Assembly (NCBI RefSeq): GCF_016735585.2
Contig: NZ_JAERSE020000003.1
Coordinates: forward strand, 800,190 to 864,189
Source of the DNA: Chryseobacterium tagetis
Lineage (GTDB): Bacteria; Bacteroidota; Bacteroidia; Flavobacteriales; Weeksellaceae
Direction of reading: 5' to 3'
Length of the DNA: 64,000 bases
Numbering within the stretch: the stretch's first letter is position 1; every line of letters begins with the position of its first letter. This document shows positions 51,364 to 62,000 of this stretch, one piece after another. The translations under genes and the position numbers were made by a program. The notes beneath the pieces were generated by a model. That model saw only the letters and a program-made list of their open reading frames with translations, ran no database searches and was not told the DNA's origin.

Positions 51364-53769
51364 TTATGGCTTCAATACATTGTCATAATAAACAGGGAGA
51401 AAGCTGTTGGAGTCATATCCAATAATGATAACCCTGTAATCCTTTGTTTCATCGTTATTATAAAACTCTACCTTTACCGGTTCTTTGGGCTGAATCTCTA
51501 AGAATGGGTTCCAATAGAGCACTGTTCGTGTATCTTTTGAAATGTTTTTAAAGCTTTCATTGCTATAGTCCGGGTTTGAAAACGCTATTTCCTTATCATA
51601 GCCTTTCAAGGTAATTTGCTTCAAATTGGTAGGCTTAGAAGAGTTGTCTATGTTTCCTGAGACACCGCCCCGTTTTGTATAGATTGCAATTGCTCCGTTG
51701 GTATTACCGCCAGTACCTCCTACAAAATAGCCTCTTATAACTTTTATCATCGCTACATCTGATGAAGGCAGCGAAGATATCTGTGAAGGCGAGGCCGGCA
51801 TTTCATCAAGGAAAATAGAAATAGGAGCGCCTCTGAAGGTAGCGGTGACATCAAAGCCCTGTTTCTGCATCTGTAATCCTGCAACTCTGCCCTGAAGGTA
51901 GTCAAGGATATTCATATATGAGCCGGCATTGATGTCATTTACAAAATCGAATATTACTTCATTGCTGTTTTTAAACGTGAGACTGCTCAGTTCATCATTA
52001 AGTTTTTTAGTCAGATTTTTTTTCTGCTTTATAATTTTAACTTCTTCTATAAGGGTTGCTTTCTCATTGATTACCTTATACATATTCTTGGCTTCCGTAT
52101 ATTTAATGACTTCAGGAGAGGTCTGGTCTTCCGGGGTGCGGGGCTGCAAAGTATAATAAGACCGGGGTAAGGCTCCCCTTAGAGGAATGTAGGAGTAATT
52201 GGGCTGAAAGATTACCTGCACTTGTTCCTTAGGGATTTTGGGGTCATTCAGTTGATAAGAAAATTTTATAGAATCTTCAAACATAAGCCCGTGAAGAGCA
52301 AAGAACCCACTTTGATCCGTCTTGATCTGATAAAATTTTGTTCCGTTGTCTGGCATAGAAAATATAAGATTCAGATCCGTATTGGCTGCCGGTTTTCCTG
52401 AAAGGGTAACCTTTCCTTTGTAAGAGATATAAGGCTCTGTTTTATTCTTGATCATCGGATAGCTTCCTGCCATGATCATTTTCCAATCATATCTTTTCCA
52501 TTTTTCAGAGATTAAAACAGCATCCAATGCATCAGCATCAGAGTCTTTTCTGAAATATCGGGCAGGAGATTCAAGATCGGTAGAAATATCTCCTGTCAGC
52601 AGGAGTGTACTTAGAAAGCTGTTCTCATCTTCTGTACTTTTACTGTCTCCATTTAAAACTAAAACAGTATAGTTAGGAGAATCAATAGAGTTTGTGATAT
52701 TAAAGATATTTTGAGACCGGGAAGCCCCGTTGAAAGATATTTTTGAGAGTTCAGCTTTTTTTACCTGCAGATGTTTAGGCTGAATGAAACACATTCTTTG
52801 TAAAAGCAGATCATCTTTTTCGTTGAATATGCTTAGCTGTAAAATCCCGTTCACAAGCTTTTCAGTAGGGATTGTATATATTTTATCAGATAAAGTATTC
52901 AGCTTGGCTTTATATACGATCTGGTCGTTGATGGTCCCCAAAATTGTATATGTTTGTGATTCGGTTCCCATATTTTTAGAAACCAGAGAATATTTTATTG
53001 CCTCAGGGCTGCTTTCCATCTGAAGATTAATCCCCGCAGAAATGACTTCAGGAAGATCCACTGTTTGTTTCTTTCCTTTATCATCTTCAACGGTCAGCTG
53101 ATATTTTTTTCCAAGCTCAGGAGTCAGTTTAAAAGATCCTATATTCTCATCAAATCCTTTGAAGGAGGTAAGCTTTACGTCCGGACGGGCGAGCTCTGTG
53201 ATATACCCCTTCCAGTTCAATGGTTTTTGTCCTTTTGAATGTAGCCTTACTGCGAATTTTGTATTGATTTGATCAATAAAAGTACCGCTTTCCGGATGCA
53301 GGGTAACATTCCATCCCGAAGCAGTATCTATCATCAGCTTTTCGGGAGATGACGGATTGTAGACTTCAACAGATCGTATCGCCTGAAACTCTTCACTGAA
53401 ATTGGTAGACCATGTAGTATAAGCACGAATATAATACACATTTTCTTTCATATTTTCCGGAAGTGCAAAATTTCCGTTCCCTTCACCATTAAGCAGAGGG
53501 ATCATCTTTTTATCAAGAAGTGTTTTGTTGCTGTCATACAGCTCTACAAATAAGCTGGTAGAAACAGAAGTAGGTTCATAGCCTGTATAGATAAAAGATT
53601 TGAACCACAGGTTCTCTCCTGCCACATAACTTTTCTTATCAAAAAGGAGGTGAATTTTTTCCTGAGGGTATTTTTCTTCAAAGATTTTTAAGGCTTGTTC
53701 AGCTTTGCCTTGTGCAAAAAGCGTTAAAGACCACATCAAAGAAGATGTGAAGATCATTTTTTTCATCAT
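51364..53769 (-). CDS. MG2-like and TonB-plug-like exported protein
   Basis: The 801-residue protein has a signal peptide (MMKKMIFTSSLMWSLTLFAQ). The N-terminal region is an alpha-2-macroglobulin MG2-like domain (IHLLFDKKSYVAGENLWFKS, FVELYDSNKTLLDKK, NVYYIRAYTTWSTNF). A CarboxypepD-like segment follows (YKGKVTLSGKPAANTDLNL). A SusC-type plug lies near 600-710 (LDYLQGRVAGLQMQKQGFDV, VAMIKVIRGYFVGGTGGNTN, NGAIAIYTKRGG). There is no beta-barrel, so it is not a transporter by itself. Such proteins are common in Bacteroidota and their role is unknown. It is monocistronic and separated from the RHS locus by a 690-bp spacer. Confidence 0.82.
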   Translation of the reverse strand: MMKKMIFTSSLMWSLTLFAQGKAEQALKIFEEKYPQEKIHLLFDKKSYVAGENLWFKSFIYTGYEPTSVSTSLFVELYDSNKTLLDKKMIPLLNGEGNGNFALPENMKENVYYIRAYTTWSTNFSEEFQAIRSVEVYNPSSPEKLMIDTASGWNVTLHPESGTFIDQINTKFAVRLHSKGQKPLNWKGYITELARPDVKLTSFKGFDENIGSFKLTPELGKKYQLTVEDDKGKKQTVDLPEVISAGINLQMESSPEAIKYSLVSKNMGTESQTYTILGTINDQIVYKAKLNTLSDKIYTIPTEKLVNGILQLSIFNEKDDLLLQRMCFIQPKHLQVKKAELSKISFNGASRSQNIFNITNSIDSPNYTVLVLNGDSKSTEDENSFLSTLLLTGDISTDLESPARYFRKDSDADALDAVLISEKWKRYDWKMIMAGSYPMIKNKTEPYISYKGKVTLSGKPAANTDLNLIFSMPDNGTKFYQIKTDQSGFFALHGLMFEDSIKFSYQLNDPKIPKEQVQVIFQPNYSYIPLRGALPRSYYTLQPRTPEDQTSPEVIKYTEAKNMYKVINEKATLIEEVKIIKQKKNLTKKLNDELSSLTFKNSNEVIFDFVNDINAGSYMNILDYLQGRVAGLQMQKQGFDVTATFRGAPISIFLDEMPASPSQISSLPSSDVAMIKVIRGYFVGGTGGNTNGAIAIYTKRGGVSGNIDNSSKPTNLKQITLKGYDKEIAFSNPDYSNESFKNISKDTRTVLYWNPFLEIQPKEPVKVEFYNNDETKDYRVIIIGYDSNSFLPVYYDNVLKP

Positions 53770-54459
53770 TTTTTATTTAAGGGCATAAAAATACATTTTT
53801 CAAACGTAATTCAAAATTTATTTTATGAGATCGCAGGATTAAAGAATGATAGAGAGGGTTTTTGCCGGTATAGTCTGATCATGCAATTTTTTGATGAGCC
53901 TGTGGTGCATCGGATATATAAAAGAATAGGGATTCCAAAATAAAAAGCATGTATAATGTTTCCTGATATAGCTAATTCCTAACCTCTTTTACCCCGGTCC
54001 CGAACCACCCCTAAGGTGGTCCTGAAGTGGCTGCAACCAGTTGCTGAAGTGGTGACAGGGACTTCTCTAGGTGGGTATACCCGGTTCCCAACCCCTTAAA
54101 AGGGGTTTCCTAAATGGTAGAAACCACTTACATAGGCCCTTGCAAGCAGTTAGCAACCGCGTTCTGACACTTCAATAACCGGCTGCAAGGGCTTTTACAA
54201 GTGGTTTTCACCAGCCAGATACTGGTTACAGACAGCTCACCAACCGGTTTCAGCTGATTTGTGTGAATCTTAATGATTGTAAAATAAGACACGACATAAT
54301 TTGTCGCAGCGCAGTAATATCTTTGCTTTACCAGCATTAAGAATAATAAAAAAGAGGATAAAATACGAATATTCACAAATATTTCATCATTTTAAAATAA
54401 AAACAATATTTTTGCAGCGTTTTCAATAATTAATAACAAGAAACTTAACTAAACACAGG
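53770..54459. other. 690-bp spacer with a highly folded, relatively GC-rich core
   Basis: I see no real gene here. Between about 53990 and 54255 the sequence is full of short inverted repeats and recurring AACCGGTTGC- and AAGTGGTT-like words, described in the findings. The flanks (53770-53985 and 54260-54459) are ordinary AT-rich DNA; the last part must carry the promoter of the 54460 gene. Confidence 0.6.
54121..54207. repeat. 87-nt two-stem inverted repeat (possible structured RNA)
   Basis: AAACCACTT (54121-54129) and GCCCTTGCA (54136-54144) pair with TGCAAGGGC (54184-54192) and AAGTGGTTT (54199-54207). Both sides carry a 6-base gap, giving a symmetric internal loop and a 39-base apical loop. 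All 18 base pairs are perfect. Confidence 0.6.
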
Positions 54460-56103
54460 ATGAAAAAACTCTACACGAGTGCATACTTCTTATGCATGAT
54501 TCTGAGCTTATCGGCTCAGGAAGTCCTATGGCAGAAAGACATCAAATCCTCTACACAGGATTTCTTAAGCCAGGTGACCCCGACCGTAGATCTTCAGTAC
54601 TTAATTACCGGAAGCTCTATTCAATCTAAAAGCCAATCGCAAACAGCCAGCAGCCAAAAGCAAAATAATGGCTACGATTTTCATCTGGTGAAACTCAACC
54701 AGCAGGGCGAAGAAGTCTGGGAAAAATACTTCGCAGGGAAGAACCATGACTATCTGTCTGCTTCCCTTTCTACGCAGGATGGAGGTTTCGTTCTGGCGGG
54801 TACCACTTTTTCCGGAAAAGGTCTTGATAAAAAAGAAGACTCCAAAGGAGGCTCCGATATCTGGCTCATCAGAATCAATGAATTCGGAGATGAGCTTTGG
54901 CAGAAAACCATAGGCAGTACCTCCGATGAAGAAGCAAGAGCCGTGATTCAAACCACCGATTTAGGATTCTTTGTGGCAGGAAATGTTCAAAACTCTGCAC
55001 AAGGTTACGGTTCAAAGGATGTTCTCATCGTAAAATTAGATAAAAACGGAAAAGAAATCTCTCAACTTATTCTGGGCGGAAAAGGCTTAGACGAAGTAGA
55101 AAAAATGATTCCGACAAAAGACGGAGGTGTTTTACTGGGAATCTATTCGAGGAGTTCCGAGATGCGGGGTTCGGGTTCCGGGTTGAGTGATTCGGGGGCG
55201 AATTCGGGTACAGGTACTGCCACCTCGAATCCCGTATCCCGTTATCCAAAAACCACGAACAACTTCGGAGAAGGTGATTACTGGATCATTAAACTCAGCA
55301 AAGACGGAAAAGTAGAATGGGAAAAGAACTATGGCGGAACAGGAGACGATCACCTGAGAACATTAGCCATGACTACCTCAGGATTTATCATAGGAGGAGA
55401 AAGCCGTTCAGAACGCTCAGGCAATAAAACCGTAGGCGTAGAAGAAGGAACCGACCTTTGGCTGATTTCATTAAATGAAAGAGGTGAAGAGATCTGGCAG
55501 AAATCCTACAACTTTAAGAACAGAGATGTTCTGATGGGCATGCATGTGATTCTGAAAAAAGATGAAAGAGAAAAGAATAAAGACCTTACTAAAGGAGTTT
55601 TACTTGGAGGCTACACTCAGGCAGAAGGGAGAATAGAAGCCGATGATGAGACCTTCTGGATGCTGTATATCGATGAGAATGGCAATGAGCAGTGGAGAAA
55701 ACATGTGAAGGGAGAATCGAGAAAGAGAGAGGAAAGACTTTCGGATATTAAATTAAACAGAGATGGTTCTATTATTCTGGCAGGAACGAGCGCTGAGGAA
55801 TTAGGAAAGGAGAACTGGAAGATTGTAAAGCTGGGTGATCAACAGGTGGATCAGTTAATAGAGAAGCAGGATATTAAGATCTATCCGAATCCGGTATCGG
55901 ATTATGCATATGTAGAGATCGGGTTTGATTTCAAGGAAGCAGATATTATGATGTATGATATGGCGGGAAGACAGCTTCAGAGTCTGAAGACTAAGAACAA
56001 GGTAACGAAGATCAATACGCAGCCTTTGATTCAGGGGGCTTATTTGATTACGATAAAAACGGATACAAATAAAACAGCGAATGCTAAACTGATTAAGAAA
56101 TAA
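54460..56103 (+). CDS. T9SS-secreted protein with propeller-like repeats and type A sorting domain
   Basis: The 547-residue protein has a signal peptide (MKKLYTSAYFLCMILSLSAQ). A series of propeller-like repeats follows, recognised by DGGFVLAGTTFSGKG, DIWLIRINEFGDELWQK, DGGVLLGIYS, DYWIIKLSKDGKVEWEK and DLWLISLNERGEEIWQK. The last ~75 residues are a type IX secretion sorting domain (IKIYPNPVSDYAYVEIGFDF, MYDMAGRQLQSL, GAYLITIKTDTNKTANAKLI). It is therefore exported and probably attached to the cell surface. Residues about 231-264 are a foreign-looking Ser/Gly/Thr-rich insertion. It is 2 bp from the RHS gene at 56106 and thus part of the RHS operon. Confidence 0.88.
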   Translation: MKKLYTSAYFLCMILSLSAQEVLWQKDIKSSTQDFLSQVTPTVDLQYLITGSSIQSKSQSQTASSQKQNNGYDFHLVKLNQQGEEVWEKYFAGKNHDYLSASLSTQDGGFVLAGTTFSGKGLDKKEDSKGGSDIWLIRINEFGDELWQKTIGSTSDEEARAVIQTTDLGFFVAGNVQNSAQGYGSKDVLIVKLDKNGKEISQLILGGKGLDEVEKMIPTKDGGVLLGIYSRSSEMRGSGSGLSDSGANSGTGTATSNPVSRYPKTTNNFGEGDYWIIKLSKDGKVEWEKNYGGTGDDHLRTLAMTTSGFIIGGESRSERSGNKTVGVEEGTDLWLISLNERGEEIWQKSYNFKNRDVLMGMHVILKKDEREKNKDLTKGVLLGGYTQAEGRIEADDETFWMLYIDENGNEQWRKHVKGESRKREERLSDIKLNRDGSIILAGTSAEELGKENWKIVKLGDQQVDQLIEKQDIKIYPNPVSDYAYVEIGFDFKEADIMMYDMAGRQLQSLKTKNKVTKINTQPLIQGAYLITIKTDTNKTANAKLIKK

Positions 56104-56105
56104 AT

Positions 56106-58997
56106 ATGATGAAAAAAATAATCTTTCTATTAACGCTATTTTGTATAAAAATATATGCGCAGAATACCACGGTTGATATTTTCAAACCTATCCCTACGGT
56201 TTCTTATCTGTCTACCTATGTAGATTCACCGGTTGATATTTCTACGGGGGTTCCCAAAATAGATTTGCCGGGATTTTCTTTGCCTACCAAAAATAAGAAT
56301 ATCAATATTAATGTCAATTTATCTTATCATTCTAAAAATGCAGGACGATTTCAGAAATCTTCTGATGTTGGTCTGGGCTGGAGTCTGATGAATACAAATA
56401 ATGTTATTTCTAAGGCGGTAATTGGAGGCCCTGATGAAAAAAATGCCAATAATCCCCTTATGAATATGGATATTTTTCAGTTCAATGATGTTTATTACTT
56501 CAATGCCTTTGGGATGTCGGGTAAATTTATTTTCAGGAAAATGAATGATAATACGTTTAAAGTACAAAACTTAGGTACTTCTAAAGAAAAAATAGAGTTT
56601 ACCAATTCTCCTACTGCTTATTTTGATATTTTGAGTTTTAAAATTACAGATGAATATGGTAATCAATATTTTTTTGACAAAGCCAATAAGGTTCTGGATC
56701 GTACTTACAGCTATAATCATAAGGGGGCTTATTACCTGAGTAAAGTACTTGATCCTAGGAATCAGGAAATCATTAGTATTGAGTACGCAGAATATTCTTA
56801 TATAGAGGATAATCTTTTGTCATATACGGATTATAAACCTAAAAGGATTATTTCAAACGGATATGGTGAGGTCAATCTGGAATATGATTACTACCCTCAA
56901 AACAGATATAAATCTAATTCTACCCATATGTCTGACTGCTATCTTATTAAGAAGGCTGAATTAAAAGATCCCCAAAATAAGCTCATTCAGCAGATTGATT
57001 TTACTTACGGCGGATTGGTTTATTATAAATATTCATTAACGAATAAGGTAACTTATGATACCAACACTCTTGATAAAATAACCAGGAAAAATGGACAGGG
57101 AAATGAAATAGAAGCTTATTCATTTACGTATAACAGCACAGGTACAGAAAAGGATTATGGACCATCACCAAACTTTGGATTTGATGTATGTCCTTCTGAC
57201 CCCGAGCCTATAAGAGAGTGGACGGATAACCCCAAATATTCTACTATAGGAACTCTTTCAAAAATGATATTGCCTACAAAAGGATTTGTAAAATTCAATT
57301 TTGAATCCAATCAATATTATTTTAACAGAACTTCAGTTTCCAACGATCCTCTTACAGGACCGCAAACTATATATGCGCATGACAAAGAAACACAATATTA
57401 TAAACAAATTGCTTCTTTTAATTTTAATACAAAAAAGAATACTGTATTCACTTTTAATGTGACTCCAGGGTCAACAAATATTCCGGATCACAGATCGCTT
57501 ATATTGTGTTTTCAGGTGATAGGGTATGATCCCAACCCGCTGTTGGATCCCGATACAATACCGGTTATAGGCCCGATGTTTGACAATGAACCTATACAGA
57601 TGACCGCAGATGGATATGGCAGAATCTATATTCCGGTGGCAATGGCCGGGCAGCATACCATAACAATTACAGGAAATACGACAGGGGTCGGAAATTTTTC
57701 GGTATCAGAGCTTACAGATACAGATGTAGCCCAGCACAATTATAAAAGTAAGTATGGGGCAAGAATCAAAAGTATTGAATATTATGATTCTGAATTTTCG
57801 GCTACCCCTTCAAAATCTAAAAACTATGTGTATGAAAAATTCTCAGACAGCCATGCATCAAGCGGAAACCTTTCTCCTTTTATAAGCTTCAATAAAAGCT
57901 CAGATTTTATTACCATGTATGGAGATACTGAAATTAATAAAAATATTATTTATAAGAATGTGAAAGAAGTGGATGCTGATGGCGGATATACAAAATATAC
58001 ATTTTTTGGGATGGATGACGGATATTTTTTTCAATACTATAATTATCTGGAAGATATCAATAACAAAGGTTTGTTATTGAGCAAAGAGCTATTTAGCGCA
58101 GCCCAAGAAAAAATTGCTTCCGAAAACCATGAATATACCTACGAAAATTTAGACGCTGATTCATTCATTATTGAAAATGCGGCAGGTTACACAACCCTTT
58201 ATCCGGTCTTTATAAAGAAACATAAGGTGACCAATACTATGTATTTCCCACAAAACAGGACAGCAACTACCTTTAAGGAAACTCTTGTGAGTAAAAATGA
58301 CTTTAATGTAGAGTATACTAAAGAATCTAATGATCATGGAGACATCAGCGAAACCTACTATTCTTATCCTTACAGCAAACAGCTTACGAAGCTCTTAAAC
58401 AAAAATATGTTTAAAGAGCTTATTGAGACACAAACTAAACTGAATGACAATCTTGTCTCTAAAACGGAAAACAGATATGATGATCCGTCTCACTTATTTC
58501 CTACTTCTGTTTTGTCGCAAGATCTACAGACTGCAGCAATGTCTGCTGAGCTTACCTATGACCAGTATGATGCAAATGGTAATTTGTTGCAATACACTAC
58601 AAAAGAGGGCGTTGTAACTTCTATAATCTGGGGATACGGAGGGACGCAGCCTATTGCTAAAATTGTTGGGAGCCCTTATTCTGTAGCTGGCGCACTGGCA
58701 GCAGATATTGTCTCGGCTTCAGATGCTGATGCTTTAGACCCTGCCAATGAAGGAACATTAATCTCTGCTTTAGACGCTTTCAGAAAACAGCCTGCATTGC
58801 TTACCGCCCAGATATCTACTTATACTTATGATCCTTTTATAGGAATAACGAGCATTACACAGCCATCAGGTATGCGGGAGCTTTATCTTTATGATGCCAC
58901 CCAGCGCCTGAAAGAAATAAAGCAACAGGAGAAAGATGCAGCAGGAAACCTGATTTATAAAACGGTAAAAGAATTCAAGTACAACTACAAAAACTAA
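56106..58997 (+). CDS. RHS/YD-repeat-type shell protein, N-terminal component
   Basis: The 963-residue secreted protein has a signal peptide (MMKKIIFLLTLFCIKIYAQ). The start of the mature chain (PVDISTGVPKIDLPGFSLPT, LSYHSKNAGRFQKSSDVGLG, GWSLMNTNNVISK) is the N-terminal pattern of Bacteroidota RHS and SpvB/TcdB-like proteins. Degenerate YD-like repeats follow (LTYDQYDANGNLLQYTTKEG, YTYDPFIGITSITQPSGMRE, LYLYDATQRLKEIKQ). It has no toxin tip. It ends 6 bp before the DUF6443 RHS protein, so the two probably assemble one split cocoon, by analogy with the TcB/TcC pair. Confidence 0.85.
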   Translation: MMKKIIFLLTLFCIKIYAQNTTVDIFKPIPTVSYLSTYVDSPVDISTGVPKIDLPGFSLPTKNKNININVNLSYHSKNAGRFQKSSDVGLGWSLMNTNNVISKAVIGGPDEKNANNPLMNMDIFQFNDVYYFNAFGMSGKFIFRKMNDNTFKVQNLGTSKEKIEFTNSPTAYFDILSFKITDEYGNQYFFDKANKVLDRTYSYNHKGAYYLSKVLDPRNQEIISIEYAEYSYIEDNLLSYTDYKPKRIISNGYGEVNLEYDYYPQNRYKSNSTHMSDCYLIKKAELKDPQNKLIQQIDFTYGGLVYYKYSLTNKVTYDTNTLDKITRKNGQGNEIEAYSFTYNSTGTEKDYGPSPNFGFDVCPSDPEPIREWTDNPKYSTIGTLSKMILPTKGFVKFNFESNQYYFNRTSVSNDPLTGPQTIYAHDKETQYYKQIASFNFNTKKNTVFTFNVTPGSTNIPDHRSLILCFQVIGYDPNPLLDPDTIPVIGPMFDNEPIQMTADGYGRIYIPVAMAGQHTITITGNTTGVGNFSVSELTDTDVAQHNYKSKYGARIKSIEYYDSEFSATPSKSKNYVYEKFSDSHASSGNLSPFISFNKSSDFITMYGDTEINKNIIYKNVKEVDADGGYTKYTFFGMDDGYFFQYYNYLEDINNKGLLLSKELFSAAQEKIASENHEYTYENLDADSFIIENAAGYTTLYPVFIKKHKVTNTMYFPQNRTATTFKETLVSKNDFNVEYTKESNDHGDISETYYSYPYSKQLTKLLNKNMFKELIETQTKLNDNLVSKTENRYDDPSHLFPTSVLSQDLQTAAMSAELTYDQYDANGNLLQYTTKEGVVTSIIWGYGGTQPIAKIVGSPYSVAGALAADIVSASDADALDPANEGTLISALDAFRKQPALLTAQISTYTYDPFIGITSITQPSGMRELYLYDATQRLKEIKQQEKDAAGNLIYKTVKEFKYNYKN

Positions 58998-59003
58998 TAC
59001 CCG

Positions 59004-62000
59004 ATGAAAAAAATGATGATTCCTATAAGTGCTTTGTTGATGGGGGGCGCTGCCCATGCTCAGCTAAGCACAACAGAAAATTACGTGTATTCTAAAACGT
59101 ATTTAAGCGATCCTACGAAGCCTGATGTAAGAACCTCAGAAACGGTGCAGTATTTTGATGGGTTGGGAAGGGCCAAGCAGGTGGTGAATATAAAAGCTTC
59201 CCCATTAGGAAGAGATGTTGCCACTCCCATTGTCTATGACGGGTCTGGCAGACAGACCAGAGAGTATCTGCCTATTCCCCAGCAGTCTACCACTAATGGC
59301 TCCATATATCCTCAGGCATCAGGATTAATTCCTTATCCGGTTACAGATCCCAATAATGTTTATAATGGAGACAGGATATTTACAGAAAAGCAAGTGGAAA
59401 ACTCTCCCTTAGATAGAATTTTAAGCCAGAAGCAGGTGGGAGATGCATGGAGCAATAAGCCTGTACAATTTGATTATGGTACCAGTACAGACGGTGAGGT
59501 AAAAAAATATACTGCTAGCTTTAATTATTCTACATTTGTTTCCGGGATTGTTTTATCACCAGCATCTTATGCAACGGGTGAATTATATAAGAATACGGTA
59601 ACCGATGAAGACGGCAATATGACCATAGAGTTTAAAAACTGGAAGGGGCAGGTGGTAATGGTAAGAAAAATGCTCGATACGGATACCAAAGCAGATACCT
59701 ATTATGTATATAACAACTACAATCAGCTGGCTTATGTTATCCCGCCATTGGCAGCTGCGGCCAATGCGGTTGATGAAACGACTCTAAACAACCTTTGCTA
59801 CCAATACAAATATGATGGCAGAAACCGCCTGGTAGAAAAGAAAGTTCCCGGAAAAGGCTGGGAATATATGGTATATGATAAAGCAGACAGGCTCATCATG
59901 ACTCAGGATGCCAATCTGAATGCCAAAAGCAAATGGATATTCACCAAATATGATCAGTTCGGAAGAGTAATTATGACAGGAATACTTGCAGGTGGAGACA
60001 GAGTGAATATGCAAAACCAGGCAGGATATTTTACCATAGCCGAATCAAGGAATACCAATGGATACTCAAAAAGTGGAATACAGGTTTACTATACCAATAC
60101 CTACTTTCTGGATATTGAAACAGTTTTGTCTGTCAATTACTACGATACCTATCCGGCAGGGACTCCCGTTTTTACTCCCACAATTCCTAATCAGAGTGTT
60201 GTATTAACAGACAATATGAGCTCAGAGTTGAGTACTAAAGGGCTGCCTTTGGCTTCCTATGTGAAAAACATAGAAGATGATAACTGGACGAAGAGCTACA
60301 GCTATTACGACACCAAAGGAAGGGTAATCGCCACCCATTCCATCAACCATCTGGGAGGCTATACCAAAACAGAATCTGAGCTTGATTTTGCAGGACTGGC
60401 TAAACAGACTCTTACGTATCATAAAAGACTCTCTACCGATACTGAAAGAGTGATCACTGAGATTTTTGAATACGACAACCAGAACAGGCTGAAAGTTCAC
60501 AAGCATAAAGTAGATAATAATGCTGAAGAAATACTGGCGCAGAATGATTATAATGAACTTTCTCAATTGACCACCAAGAAAGTGGGAGGAACAACTGTAG
60601 GGATTGGTCTTCAGGAAGTTAATTATGCCTACAATATCAGAGGTTGGATGACGCAGATCAATGATCCTGTGAACCTGGGAACTACAGACCTTTTTGGATA
60701 TAAGATCAATTACAATCAGGTGCAGGGTTTGGCGTTTCCCAATTCAGATTTTCCTAACCTGGAAGTAAAGCCTAAATACAACGGAAATATAGCAGAAGTA
60801 TCCTGGAAAACAGCCACTACATCTGGTGATAATCTGAGACGCTACGGCTATGTTTATGACGGATTAAACAGATTGCAGGCAGGTTTTTATCAGAAAGATA
60901 CCAATCCATCGGCTCAGGAATACTTTGAGAAACTCGACTATGACCTGAACGGAAATATTACCAATCTGAAAAGATCCGAAGGGCTTCTGACAGGAAGCGC
61001 TACAGCAATGACTATCGATGACCTTAGCTACAGCTATACAGGAAACAGGCTGAACAGTGTTACCGACCTCTCAGGTCAGTACAATGGGTATCCGGATACT
61101 TCAGGAAATACGATTCCTTATGATCTCAATGGAAATATGACCAGTCATGTAGATAAAGGGATTTTAGGAATAGGTTATAATTTCCTTAATCTTCCGTCAT
61201 CTCTTTTATTCAATGCAGGACTTTCGACAAGAACAGGGATTTTAAGAAACAATACCTCTTATCTGTACCGTGCAGATGGGGTAAAAGTGAAAAAAACATA
61301 CAAGTTTGCCCCCTATGATCCTTTTGGAACAGCCACTCAGCTTTCCACAGAGATTACGGATTACTTAGATGGTTTTCAGTATAAAGGAAGTGCAGAAAGC
61401 GGGCCTAGAGGAACTACCGTTTTTGTGACTGCATTACAATTCTACCCAACAGCGGAAGGGTACTATGATTTTGTGAAAAATAAGTATATTTACAATTACA
61501 CGGATCATTTAGGAAATGTAAGATTAAGTTACTTTAATAACGGGACAGCTATAGAAGTGTTGGAAGAGAATAACTATTATCCATTTGGATTAAAGCATGA
61601 AGGGTATAATCCTACGGCTGGAAATTCATCATACCAATATAAGTACAATGGTAAGGAGTTACAGACTGATTCGGGAATGTATGATTATGGAGCAAGAATG
61701 TATATGCCAGATTTGGGAAGATGGGGTGTGGTGGATCCACTGGCGGAAATTAACAGAGGCTGGTCACCATATCGTTATGCTTACAATAATCCCATGAGAT
61801 TTATTGATCCAGATGGAAGATTAGAAGGGGATTTCATAAGTGAAGATGGAACATATCTGGGTAATGATGGTATTGATGATAAAAAAATATATGTAGTTAA
61901 AACAACGAAGACAAGTTTTGACTCTGGAGCACCCTCTCAAGGGATTTCTAATAAAGACAGAAAATCTACAGAAAAATTCATCACAGAAAATTCAGGTAAG

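Noticed and set aside
51364..53769. Plug-domain protein as a SusC transporter
   Set aside because: It has the plug motif but no beta-barrel, and no SusD partner is adjacent.
54128..54376. 82-residue open frame on the minus strand in the folded spacer
   Set aside because: It runs through the inverted repeats of that region, has no recognisable domain or start context, and its sequence is explained by the palindromic words.
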